Shown one piece after another: positions 55,777-63,259 of a DNA stretch of 64,000 bases (position 1 is its first letter; the number at the start of each line of letters is the position of its first letter). The notes beneath the pieces were generated by a model. It saw only the letters and a program-made list of their open reading frames with translations. It was not told the origin of the DNA and did no database searches. The DNA is from Qipengyuania sp. YIM B01966 (GTDB lineage Bacteria; Pseudomonadota; Alphaproteobacteria; Sphingomonadales; Sphingomonadaceae). The position numbers and the translations under genes are program-made. The DNA is taken from positions 86,846-150,845 of the forward strand of contig NZ_JADMNM010000003.1 of NCBI RefSeq assembly GCF_016461955.1. Direction: 5' to 3'.

Positions 55777-57759
55777 TTATGGGTTGAGTTTGTTGATGAT
55801 CTGCGGAACAATAGCGTCCACAGTGAAGCCGAATTTGGCAAATAGCTGCTCGGCCGGGGCAGACGCACCGAAGCGGTCGAGGCCGATGGTCAGCCCGTCA
55901 GTGCCGACATAGCGTTCCCAACCCAGCGTCGAGCCCGCCTCGATTGACACCTTGAGTGCAGCCGCCGGCAACAGATCGCGGCGATAGCTCTCGTCCTGCG
56001 CAGCGAACAGTTCCATGCACGGCATCGATACGACATCGGTGCCGATGCCCTGCTCTTCAAGCGTGGCGGCGACGTCACAGGCGAGCGCCACTTCCGATCC
56101 CGTGGCGACCAGCACGACCTTGCGCGGCGCCCCCGCCGCGCGCAGGCGGTAAGCGCCCTTCGCGCTCAGCATCCCGGCCTCGGCGCGCAATTGCGGCAGG
56201 TTCTGCCGGGTGAGCGCCAGCACGGCCGGCGTTTCCCTGTCGCCCAGCGCCAGCGCCCAGCATTCGGCCGTCTCGACCGCATCGCACGGGCGGAAGACGT
56301 TGAGGTTGGGGATCAGGCGCAGGCTCATCACCTGTTCGATCGGCTGATGCGTCGGACCATCTTCACCGAGACCGATGCTGTCATGCGTGAGCACAAAAAT
56401 CGAACGGATCTGCTGCAACGCCGCCAGACGGATCGCGTTGCGGCAATAGTCGGAGAAGATCAGGAACGTCCCGCCATAGGGGATGACCCCGCCATGCAGA
56501 GCCATCCCGTTCATCGCCGCCGCCATGCCGAATTCGCGAATGCCGTAATAGACATAGCGGCCAGCGTAATTACCGGCCGTAAGCGGTTGCTGATCCTTGG
56601 TTTTGGTGTTGTTCGAACCGGTCAGGTCGGCCGAGCCGCCGATGGTGTCGGGCAGCACCGGGTTGACCGCAGCCAGCGCCAGTTCGCTCGCCTTGCGGGT
56701 CGCGACCTTCTGCGGCGCGGCCAGCAGGCGGGCGATGTGCTCGTCCAGCGCGGCGCGGGCCGCCGCCGGAAGCTCGCCGCGCATCCGCCGCTCGAATTCG
56801 CCCCGGTGGGACGAAGCCGCCAGACGGCCCTGCCACTCGGCATGGGCAGCACGGCCACGCTCACCCGTCGCCCGCCAGTCGGCCACGATCTGCTCGGGCA
56901 AATCGAACGGATCGCTATCCCACACCAGCGCTTGGCGGGTCGCGGCGATTTCCTCGTCACCCAGCGGCGCGCCATGCGTGGCGTGCGTGCCCTGAAGGTT
57001 CGGCGCGCCCTTGCCGATGACCGTGCGGCACACCACCAGCACCGGCTTGGTCTCCTCGGCCGCCGCCTCACCCAGCGCGCGGTGGATATCGGCAAAATCA
57101 TGCCCGTCGCATTCGACCACGTGCCAGCCGGTCGCCCGATAGCGTGCGGGGATATCCTCGCAGGTCGACAGGTCGGTGGACCCGTCAATCGTGATCGCAT
57201 TCGAATCCCACAACACTTTCAGCCGGCCGAGGCCGAGATGGCCGGCAAGGCCGATTGCCTCGTGATTGATGCCTTCCATCAGGCAGCCATCGCCGGCAAT
57301 CACCCAGGTCCGGTGATCGACGAGGTCGCTGCCAAACACCGCATTCAGATGCCGCTCGGCCAGCGCCATGCCGACCGCCATCGCCAGCCCCTGCCCGAGC
57401 GGGCCGGTGGTGCATTCGACGCCCTCGAGCAGGAAGTTTTCCGGATGCCCGGCACACGGGCTATCGAGCTGGCGGAAATTGCGCAGGTCGTCGAGCGTCG
57501 GGCGCGCGTAGCCCGACAGATGGAGCAGCGCGTAGATCAGCATCGAACCATGCCCGGCGCTCAGCACGAAGCGGTCCCGGTCGGCCCAATCGGGCGCAGC
57601 GGCATCGAATTTGAGATATTTCGACCACAGCACGCTTGCCACATCGGCCATGCCCATCGGCATCCCCGGATGGCCCGAATTGGCAGCCTGCACCGCATCC
57701 ATCGAAAGCGCGCGGATGGCGTTGGCCATCAGCGAGAGGCGAGCAGGGTCGAGGCTCAT
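55777..57759 (-). CDS. tkt: transketolase
   Basis: TPP enzyme that moves two-carbon units between sugar phosphates. The 660-residue chain has [16 protein letters not shown] at the N terminus, the TPP-binding [43 protein letters not shown], the transketolase signature region [23 protein letters not shown] (here with [19 protein letters not shown]) and the C-terminal domain [10 protein letters not shown]. First gene of the operon; a palindrome (57884-57899) lies about 125 bases upstream of the start. The frame is open 40 codons before MSLDPARL, but I prefer that ATG. Confidence 0.96.
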   Translation of the reverse strand: [660 protein letters not shown]

Positions 57760-57987
57760 TCCGGGGCAGCTCCAGCGGGTTGGCGCAGTGGCGGTTCGTG
57801 ACGATTCGGCGCGCGCGAAGCCTTTGCGGATGGCCCCCATTTGGTCAACCCGCACGCCCCGCTGCCGTCCGGTCAGCACCCGGTTTACACAGGTGTCAAC
57901 TTTGTCACCCGGCCGGTGCTGCGCAAGTTTTCAACAGGCTGGACCAACCGCTTACTTCGCAACGCTTTTTGGAGTAGTGTTGGATTT

Positions 57988-58194
57988 ATGGAAGACCCCC
58001 GGATCGATGGTGCCGTCTCTCGCATCGAACACGCGCTGGCCCGTATCGCGGCGATCGCGGATCAGCCGGCACCCCGGCAGGCCACCGCGCCGCACGGCAT
58101 GGCGGAACTGGTCGAAGCGCACGAGCGGCTGCGCGAACAGGTCGCCCATGCGCTGGCCGAGCTCGACGATGTGCTGGCTGGGGCAGAGGCATGA
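57988..58194 (+). CDS. small coiled-coil protein encoded before zapA
   Basis: A 68-residue, mostly helical protein. It begins MEDPRIDGAVSRIEHALARIAAIA, has a short Pro-rich break, and continues as a second helix (AELVEAHERLREQVAHALAELDDVL) with heptad-like Leu/Ala spacing. TTGGA lies just upstream of the ATG. The stop overlaps the zapA start (ATGA). Small coiled-coil genes in this position are frequent in sphingomonads; a role with ZapA in division is an inference from coupling only. Confidence 0.75.
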   Translation: MEDPRIDGAVSRIEHALARIAAIADQPAPRQATAPHGMAELVEAHERLREQVAHALAELDDVLAGAEA

Positions 58195-58718
58195 GCCGGG
58201 TCGAACTCCAGATCGGCGGCCGCCCCTACACCGTCGCCTGTGCGCCGGGCGAAGAGGCCCACATCCGCGCGCTCGGCCAGCGGGTTGACGCCAAAATGCA
58301 GACCATCGGCGCCAACCGTGCGCCGCAGGAAGTGCAGAACATGCTATTCGCCGCGCTGCTGCTGGCCGACGAGATGGACGAGCTTACTCGCGGCGCCGCA
58401 GCGGCCGAACTGATCGTCCGGACCGCCCAGGAAGAGCGTGACTGCTTCGAGCGCCAGCGCGCGGAACAGGATGCGCTGATTGCACGGCTGCGCGATGATT
58501 TGGGCGCGGCTCAGGATGCACTTGAGGCTGAGCGGTCGTGGGCAGCGGCACCCGCAGCGCCCGCGCCAGGATCGTCGATGAGCGACGATCTGGCGTCCGC
58601 CCTCGAACGGTTTGCCGATCTGCTCGAAAATTGTGCCGAGCGGCTTGAGCAGCGCCTCCCCGCGCCTTACATGGATGATGGCGGGACTGCCCGGCACGAG
58701 CCGACCGAATATCCCTGA
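58191..58718 (+). CDS. zapA: cell division protein ZapA
   Basis: FtsZ-ring stabiliser. The N-terminal domain reads VELQIGGRPYTVACAPGEEAHIRALGQRVD, the standard ZapA fold, followed by NMLFAALLLADEMDEL and a coiled coil (VRTAQEERDCFERQRAEQDALIARL). At 175 residues it is longer than the usual 100-110; the extra C terminus (after about 120) has a Pro/Ala linker, a second helix (DDLASALERFADLLENCAERLEQ) and a disordered end. 6S RNA follows immediately, the classical arrangement. Confidence 0.9.
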   Translation: MSRVELQIGGRPYTVACAPGEEAHIRALGQRVDAKMQTIGANRAPQEVQNMLFAALLLADEMDELTRGAAAAELIVRTAQEERDCFERQRAEQDALIARLRDDLGAAQDALEAERSWAAAPAAPAPGSSMSDDLASALERFADLLENCAERLEQRLPAPYMDDGGTARHEPTEYP

Positions 58719-58721
58719 GGC

Positions 58722-58880
58722 TATAAGCAATCCATGGGAGCTGTCCCTGTCCGGCTTACGGGTTCGTCCCGGGGGCCGAGGCACACGGCGCCCACCTGAC
58801 GTTGAGGCGTCAGAGGATTTCCCGGCACCGACCCATGGTGGTTCCGCCACGCACCACTGCCGCCGTGCGGCGCGCCGACG
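58722..58880 (+). ncRNA. ssrS: 6S RNA
   Basis: The spacer between zapA and the 5-formyl-THF cyclo-ligase gene is the conserved place of 6S RNA in proteobacteria. The sequence folds on itself: CCATGGG (58732-58738) pairs with CCCATGG (58832-58838), with internal stems such as CTGACG/CGTCAG (58797-58812) and a large open central region resembling a melted promoter. The stretch TGGTGGTTCCGCCACGCACCACTG is the kind of 3' end seen in alphaproteobacterial 6S RNAs. 6S RNA sequesters sigma-70 RNA polymerase in stationary phase. Ends are approximate. Confidence 0.8.
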
Positions 58881-58889
58881 AGGGCTTTG

Positions 58890-59480
58890 ATGGCCGACAC
58901 CGCCGCCACCGAGAAGGCCGCCCTGCGGCAGCGTTTGCGAACAGAGCGCGACGCGCACGTCGCCGCGCTGCCGGACAGAATTCGCGCGCTATTGTTCCGC
59001 CGCCCGCCCGCGCCGCTGCTGGCGCTGGTGCCTGAGGGCGCGGTGATCGGGCTGTATCACGCCGCGCCGGCTGAGGCGCCGGCCGGCGGCTATGCGCGCC
59101 ATTTCGCGGAAGCCGGCCACCAGTTGGCGCTCCCCCGCATCGCGGCGCGGGGGGCGGCGATGGCATTTGCGATCCACACCGACCCGTTCGACGCGAGCGA
59201 CTTGGTTCCTGGCCCGTACGGCATCGCGCAACCCGCGCCAGACGCTCCGGCGGTCACCCCCGACCTCCTGTTCGTCCCGCTCGTCGGCTTCACCGCCAAT
59301 GGCCAGCGGCTGGGCCAGGGGGGCGGCCATTATGATCGCTGGCTCGCCGCGCACCCGAATGTCCCGGCGATCGGCCTTGCCTGGGATGCCCAGCTGGTCG
59401 CCGCCCTGCCCATCGAACAGCACGACCGGCCGCTAACGGCCGTCGTCACCCCAACCCGCTTTTACGGACCTTTCGCATGA
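58890..59480 (+). CDS. 5-formyltetrahydrofolate cyclo-ligase
   Basis: A 196-residue enzyme that converts 5-formyl-THF to methenyl-THF with ATP. It begins MADTAATEKAALRQRLRTERD, has the phosphate-binding PYGIAQPAPDAPA/PDLLFVPLVGFTANGQRLGQGGGHYDRWL, where GQGGGHYDR is the family signature, and ends with AVVTPTRFYGPF. Together with folC it links this window to folate metabolism. The TTG two codons before the ATG is not needed. Confidence 0.93.
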   Translation: MADTAATEKAALRQRLRTERDAHVAALPDRIRALLFRRPPAPLLALVPEGAVIGLYHAAPAEAPAGGYARHFAEAGHQLALPRIAARGAAMAFAIHTDPFDASDLVPGPYGIAQPAPDAPAVTPDLLFVPLVGFTANGQRLGQGGGHYDRWLAAHPNVPAIGLAWDAQLVAALPIEQHDRPLTAVVTPTRFYGPFA

Positions 59481-59716
59481 GAACCGAGCCCACCCTGCGC
59501 ATCCCCTTGGGCATTCTGGCCATGCTGGCTGCGCTGACGGCATATGGGCTGATCGTGGCGGCCTATGTCCCGCCGCACATCGCCGACTGGCCGACATTGG
59601 CGCAGACCGTCGCTTATATTGTGCTCGGCATCGTGTGGATCGCCCCGCTGGGCCGGTTCCTGCAATGGATGGAGACAGGCCGCTGGCGGCGGATGGCACC
59701 CCGCGCGAAAGACTAG
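59477..59716 (+). CDS. DUF2842 family small membrane protein
   Basis: A 79-residue protein with two membrane helices (IPLGILAMLAALTAYGLIVAA and TVAYIVLGIVWIAPLGRFL) joined by VPPHIADWPTLAQ, and the basic end WMETGRWRRM. WxxG..P and the family layout fit DUF2842, a small alphaproteobacterial family of unknown function. The start overlaps the cyclo-ligase stop by four bases (ATGA). Confidence 0.85.
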   Translation: MRTEPTLRIPLGILAMLAALTAYGLIVAAYVPPHIADWPTLAQTVAYIVLGIVWIAPLGRFLQWMETGRWRRMAPRAKD

Positions 59717-59750
59717 CCGCAAAGGGCTCGCCATTGCCTTATGAGGGAAC

Positions 59751-59827
<77 letters not shown>

Positions 59828-59862
59828 GCAATCGAGACGGCCTCGCCGCGTCGGGAGCCGCG

Positions 59863-59891
59863 CCACTAAGCAACCCGCTTTGCGCTGTCAA
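59863..59891 (-). promoter_or_regulatory. promoter of tRNA-Asp
   Basis: On the minus strand a perfect -35 TTGACA (59886-59891) lies 17 bases before TAGTGG (59863-59868). The -10 is weak, but a consensus -35 with correct spacing is typical for stable RNA promoters here. The predicted start is about 30 bases before the tRNA. Confidence 0.55.
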
Positions 59892-60011
59892 CAGGGGCAA
59901 AGGGCAAATTTGCCCCGCCACCAGCGCGTCTCATGCTGAAAGCGCCATTAACTATTTCTTGAGCGCCGCCGGCGATCATGTCTCCCGTATTCTTGGGGAC
60001 GGGGACGGGGC

Positions 60012-60437
60012 ATGAAACTGGGTTTTATGGCGGCTTGCGCGGCAGCGTTGGCCAGCAGCGCGGCGTTGGCGGACACCGGCGTCGAGCTGACTCGCGGGGT
60101 CTATGTCGAGCGCCGCGCGCCCGACGGCAGCCGGGCGATCGAACCGGCCAATTCGCTTGCGCCCGGCGAACGGGTGGTGCTGATCGTCGAATGGCGCCGC
60201 GCGAGCAGTGGTTGGCCCTACACCGTTTCGAGCGCCATCCCCCGCAGCCTTGCCTTCCAGCGCGCCAGCCTCGACGCCGCGCAGGTGTCGATCGATGGCG
60301 GCCGCAATTGGGGACAGTTGGGAAGCTTGCGCTCTGGCAACCGCATCGCCGCGCCTGAAGATGTGACCCATCTGCGCTGGCAGGTCAGTCCGGCCCAGCC
60401 GCGCGGCCGTGTCACCGTGGCGGCAATCGTCCGCTAG
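60012..60437 (+). CDS. exported protein of unknown function
   Basis: A 141-residue protein with a signal peptide (LGFMAACAAALASSAALA). The mature chain looks like a beta-sandwich: ELTRGVYVERRAPDGSRAI, GERVVLIVEWRRA, then PYTVSSAIPRSLAFQRASLD and VSIDGGRNWGQLG, resembling the DUF11-type repeats of surface proteins. A GGGGACGGGG stretch precedes the ATG. The stop codon shares CTAG with the stop of the convergent DUF2189 gene. A CtrA-like site lies 50 bases upstream (59948-59962). Confidence 0.7.
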   Translation: MKLGFMAACAAALASSAALADTGVELTRGVYVERRAPDGSRAIEPANSLAPGERVVLIVEWRRASSGWPYTVSSAIPRSLAFQRASLDAAQVSIDGGRNWGQLGSLRSGNRIAAPEDVTHLRWQVSPAQPRGRVTVAAIVR

Positions 60438-61216
60438 GCGACGGCGGGAGCCACCGGGATCGCCCGCCGGTAAAGATGCCACGTCGCGTGCGCCAGCACC
60501 GGCAGCACCACCAGCAGGCCGAGGAACAGCGGCGCCATGCTGAGGAACAGCAGCACGCTCATCAGCGCGGCCCAGACCAGCATGACGAAAGTGTTAGCCT
60601 GCACCGTCTTCATGCTGGCAATCATCGCGGTGATGAAATCGACGTCTTGGTCGATCAGCATCGGCAGGCTGATGACGGTAATCGAATAGAGCGCAAACGC
60701 CATCAGCGCGCCCGCCGCGCCGCCCACGGCGAGCATTAACAGCCCGTTGGTCGACAGCAGCCAGCCCAGCGGATCAGCCTCGATCGCGGCATCGGCGAGG
60801 AAGATCGCGAAAATGCCGTGAGCGATGATGATCCAGAAGCTGAAGGCGACGAATACGAAGCCGCCCATCATTAACAATTGCTCGTCGCCGCGCCCGCGCA
60901 GCGCACCAAGCACCCCGCCCCAGCTGAGCCGCTCACCCGCCTCGCGCCGGCGGCTCACCTCATACAGGCCCGCCGCGATGAACGGCGCCAGCAGCGGAAA
61001 CCCGGCGGTGATCGGGATCAGCCAGGCGAGCGCATCGCGGGCCGACAGCGAGACATAGAGCAGCACCCCGCCCGCGACATACAGGCCGGCGAAGAACAGC
61101 CCGAACAGCGGATAAGCGAGGAAATCGCGCCAGCCGGCTTTCAGCGCACGCGCCAGATCGCCTATCGTCAGATCGCTTGCCACCGCCAGTCGCGGCACAT
61201 AGGCTTGCTCGGTCAT
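60434..61216 (-). CDS. DUF2189 family membrane protein
   Basis: A 260-residue inner-membrane protein with six to seven hydrophobic segments. It begins MTEQAYVPRLAVASDLTIGD and continues WRDFLAYPLFGLFFAGLYV, PLLAPFIAAGLYEVSRRREAGE (family core), and ends with GLLVVLPVLAHATWHLYRRAI, the last being the signature of DUF2189. GGAGGG precedes the ATG. Function unknown; the family is often near respiratory or envelope genes. Confidence 0.85.
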   Translation of the reverse strand: MTEQAYVPRLAVASDLTIGDLARALKAGWRDFLAYPLFGLFFAGLYVAGGVLLYVSLSARDALAWLIPITAGFPLLAPFIAAGLYEVSRRREAGERLSWGGVLGALRGRGDEQLLMMGGFVFVAFSFWIIIAHGIFAIFLADAAIEADPLGWLLSTNGLLMLAVGGAAGALMAFALYSITVISLPMLIDQDVDFITAMIASMKTVQANTFVMLVWAALMSVLLFLSMAPLFLGLLVVLPVLAHATWHLYRRAIPVAPAVA

Positions 61217-61289
61217 CCACCCTCCCCGGTGTTTTGGCGAGAGTGCCAAGCGGGGCACGGCCAATCAAGTGGGCTGGATCAGAAAGCCC

Positions 61290-61880
61290 CTAGCGTTTCT
61301 CGTACTTCCAGTTGCGGCCCTTGCCCTCCGCTATCCATTCGACAGCATGAGCGATGCGGCGATCGCGCGTTTCGGCTCGCTTAGCCTCGGCAATCCACAA
61401 CACATACTCGCGCCGCGCCGAAGGACTGAACGCGGTAAAGTGCGCCTGCGCCGCAGGATGCACCGCGAGCGCCGCGGCCAAGGCGGAGGGGACAGGCGCC
61501 GCAGTTGCGGGGGCGCGGGGCGTGGCAGCGTAGGGGCTGCCGTTCTGCGCGATGCGCGCACACGCGGCGCGTAACCGCGCTGCCAGCGCATCGCGCGGGG
61601 GCAGCTCCTCGAGCGTGGCAATGCGGATATAGCCGAGCCCGCGCTCCCCCTCGCCATCGCCATGAATGGCGAACGCGCAATGCGCCTTGAACGCGTTCAT
61701 CCTGGCAAGGTTCTTCCCCTGCCAGGTGAAATGTGGACTGTTCCATTTGATCGCCTCGCCCGCGCCGGGCACCTCGGCGTGAACGAGCGCGCGCAAATGC
61801 TGCAGGATCGGCCGGGCGAAGGGCCGCGCGGCAGCGATGAAAGCGTCGATCCGCGGGTCGCTGACCGGATCGCCCGCCAC
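61290..61880 (-). CDS. YdeI/OmpD-associated family protein
   Basis: A 196-residue cytoplasmic protein. The N-terminal half matches DUF1801 (FARPILQHLRALVHAEVPGAG, IKWNSPHFTWQGKNLARMNAFKAH), and the C-terminal part the Bacteriocin-protection YdeI/OmpD domain: VPSALAAALAVHPAAQAHFTAFSPSARREYVLWI with ETRDRRIAHAVEWIAEGK. The start is GTG. It ends the cluster after the E2 gene with a 4-base gap, so it is probably transcribed with it. Function unknown. Confidence 0.85.
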   Translation of the reverse strand: MAGDPVSDPRIDAFIAAARPFARPILQHLRALVHAEVPGAGEAIKWNSPHFTWQGKNLARMNAFKAHCAFAIHGDGEGERGLGYIRIATLEELPPRDALAARLRAACARIAQNGSPYAATPRAPATAAPVPSALAAALAVHPAAQAHFTAFSPSARREYVLWIAEAKRAETRDRRIAHAVEWIAEGKGRNWKYEKR

Positions 61881-61884
61881 CCTC

Positions 61885-63219
61885 TCAATCCGCCAGCAGC
61901 AGCGCCGGCGCCTCGATGAGCGTCTTCACCTCCTGAATAAAGCTCGCCGCGTCGTAGCCATCGACCACGCGGTGATCGCAGCTGATCGAGATATTCATCA
62001 GCTTGCGCTTCTCGATCCGCTCGCCGCCCATGCCGTCGGGCACGAACATCGGCCGCTCGATGATCCGATTGGGACCGATGATGGCGACTTCGGGCCGGTT
62101 GATCACCGGGGTCGTCGCCACCCCGCCCAGCGGCCCGAGCGAGGTGAGGGTGAGGGTCGACCCAGAAAGCTCCTCACTCTTGGCCGAACCGTCGCGGGCG
62201 GCACTGGCGAGGCGCTGGATCTCGCCTGCCAGCTGCCACAAGTTCTTCGCTTGCGCATCGCGGATCACCGGGACCATCAGCCCGTTATCGGTCTGCGCCG
62301 CCATGCCGAGATGCACCGCGCCATAGCGGGTGACGACGTTCGCATCGTCATCATAGCGGGCATTGATCATCGGATAATCAGGCAAGGTGCGGCAGATCGC
62401 CCGGATTAGCAGCGGCATCATGGTGAGTTTGGGGCGATTGCCGCGCGCATCGTTCAACTGCGCGCGCACACGTTCGAGTTCGGTCACGTCGCATTCCTCG
62501 ACGTACGAGAAATGCGGGATGTGCCGTTTCGACGCGGCCATGTTCTGCGCGATCCGTTTGCGCAGACCGATCACCTTGATCGCTTCGTCGGCGCGCGCCT
62601 TGCCGGCGCTGCCAAAGCCCTGCCCGCCCGAATAGGCGAGAAAGGCGTCGAGATCGGCGTGGCGGATGCGGCCATCCTCGGCCGGTTTGACCGCGGCCAG
62701 TTCGACACCCAGATCGCGGGCGCGCTGGCGGACAGCGGGCGAGGCGAGCACGCGAGCATCGCGCGGCGCGCCCGAATGATCGTGGTACTTGCCCGAAATC
62801 TCGCGCGGAGTCGGCCGCCGGGGCTCCTCTGCGGCAGGCATGCCGCTTTCCATGACCCGGTCAGCATCGCCAGCATCGGGATTTTCGACCTCCAGCCGCT
62901 CCTGCACATGCTCGTCGAGCGGTGCTGGCGCGGGGGCGGGGGCCGGCTCAGCCACCTGTTCAGCCGGCGCGTCCTCGCCCTCGGTCTCGATCACCACCAG
63001 CATTCCGCCAATCGCGATCGTGTCGCCGACCTCGCCCGCCAGTTCGACCACCGTGCCGGCGACCGGGCTTTCCATTTCGACCGTCGCCTTGTCGGTCATC
63101 ATGTCGGCCAGCCGGCCGTCTTCCTCGACCCGGTCGCCGATCTTGACGTGCCAGTCGACAATCTCTGCCTCGGCAATCCCTTCCCCGATATCGGGCAGGT
63201 TGAAGGTGAAACGGGCCAT
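61885..63219 (-). CDS. bkdB: branched-chain 2-oxoacid dehydrogenase E2 (dihydrolipoyl acyltransferase)
   Basis: A 444-residue 2-oxoacid dehydrogenase core. The lipoyl domain (residues 1-75) has MTDKATVEM with lipoyl-Lys K44, then an acidic/Pro-Ala linker, the E3/E1-binding domain (about 155-195: LASPAVRQRARDLGVELAAV) and the catalytic acyltransferase domain with YVEECDVTELERVRAQ and SCDHRVVDGYDAASF (H416, D420). A single lipoyl domain plus the neighbouring split E1 points to the branched-chain complex rather than PDH or OGDH. It lies 40 bases after the E1-beta gene. Confidence 0.9.
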   Translation of the reverse strand: MARFTFNLPDIGEGIAEAEIVDWHVKIGDRVEEDGRLADMMTDKATVEMESPVAGTVVELAGEVGDTIAIGGMLVVIETEGEDAPAEQVAEPAPAPAPAPLDEHVQERLEVENPDAGDADRVMESGMPAAEEPRRPTPREISGKYHDHSGAPRDARVLASPAVRQRARDLGVELAAVKPAEDGRIRHADLDAFLAYSGGQGFGSAGKARADEAIKVIGLRKRIAQNMAASKRHIPHFSYVEECDVTELERVRAQLNDARGNRPKLTMMPLLIRAICRTLPDYPMINARYDDDANVVTRYGAVHLGMAAQTDNGLMVPVIRDAQAKNLWQLAGEIQRLASAARDGSAKSEELSGSTLTLTSLGPLGGVATTPVINRPEVAIIGPNRIIERPMFVPDGMGGERIEKRKLMNISISCDHRVVDGYDAASFIQEVKTLIEAPALLLAD

Positions 63220-63259
63220 TGTCAGCCTTTCAAGTCAAAGAATTGGATCAGGCGGGCGA

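Noticed and set aside
57841-57987. N-terminal extension of the coiled-coil gene from a GTG at 57841
   Set aside because: The extra 49 residues cross the palindrome/promoter region and have no similarity in character to the helical core; the ATG at 57988 is better.
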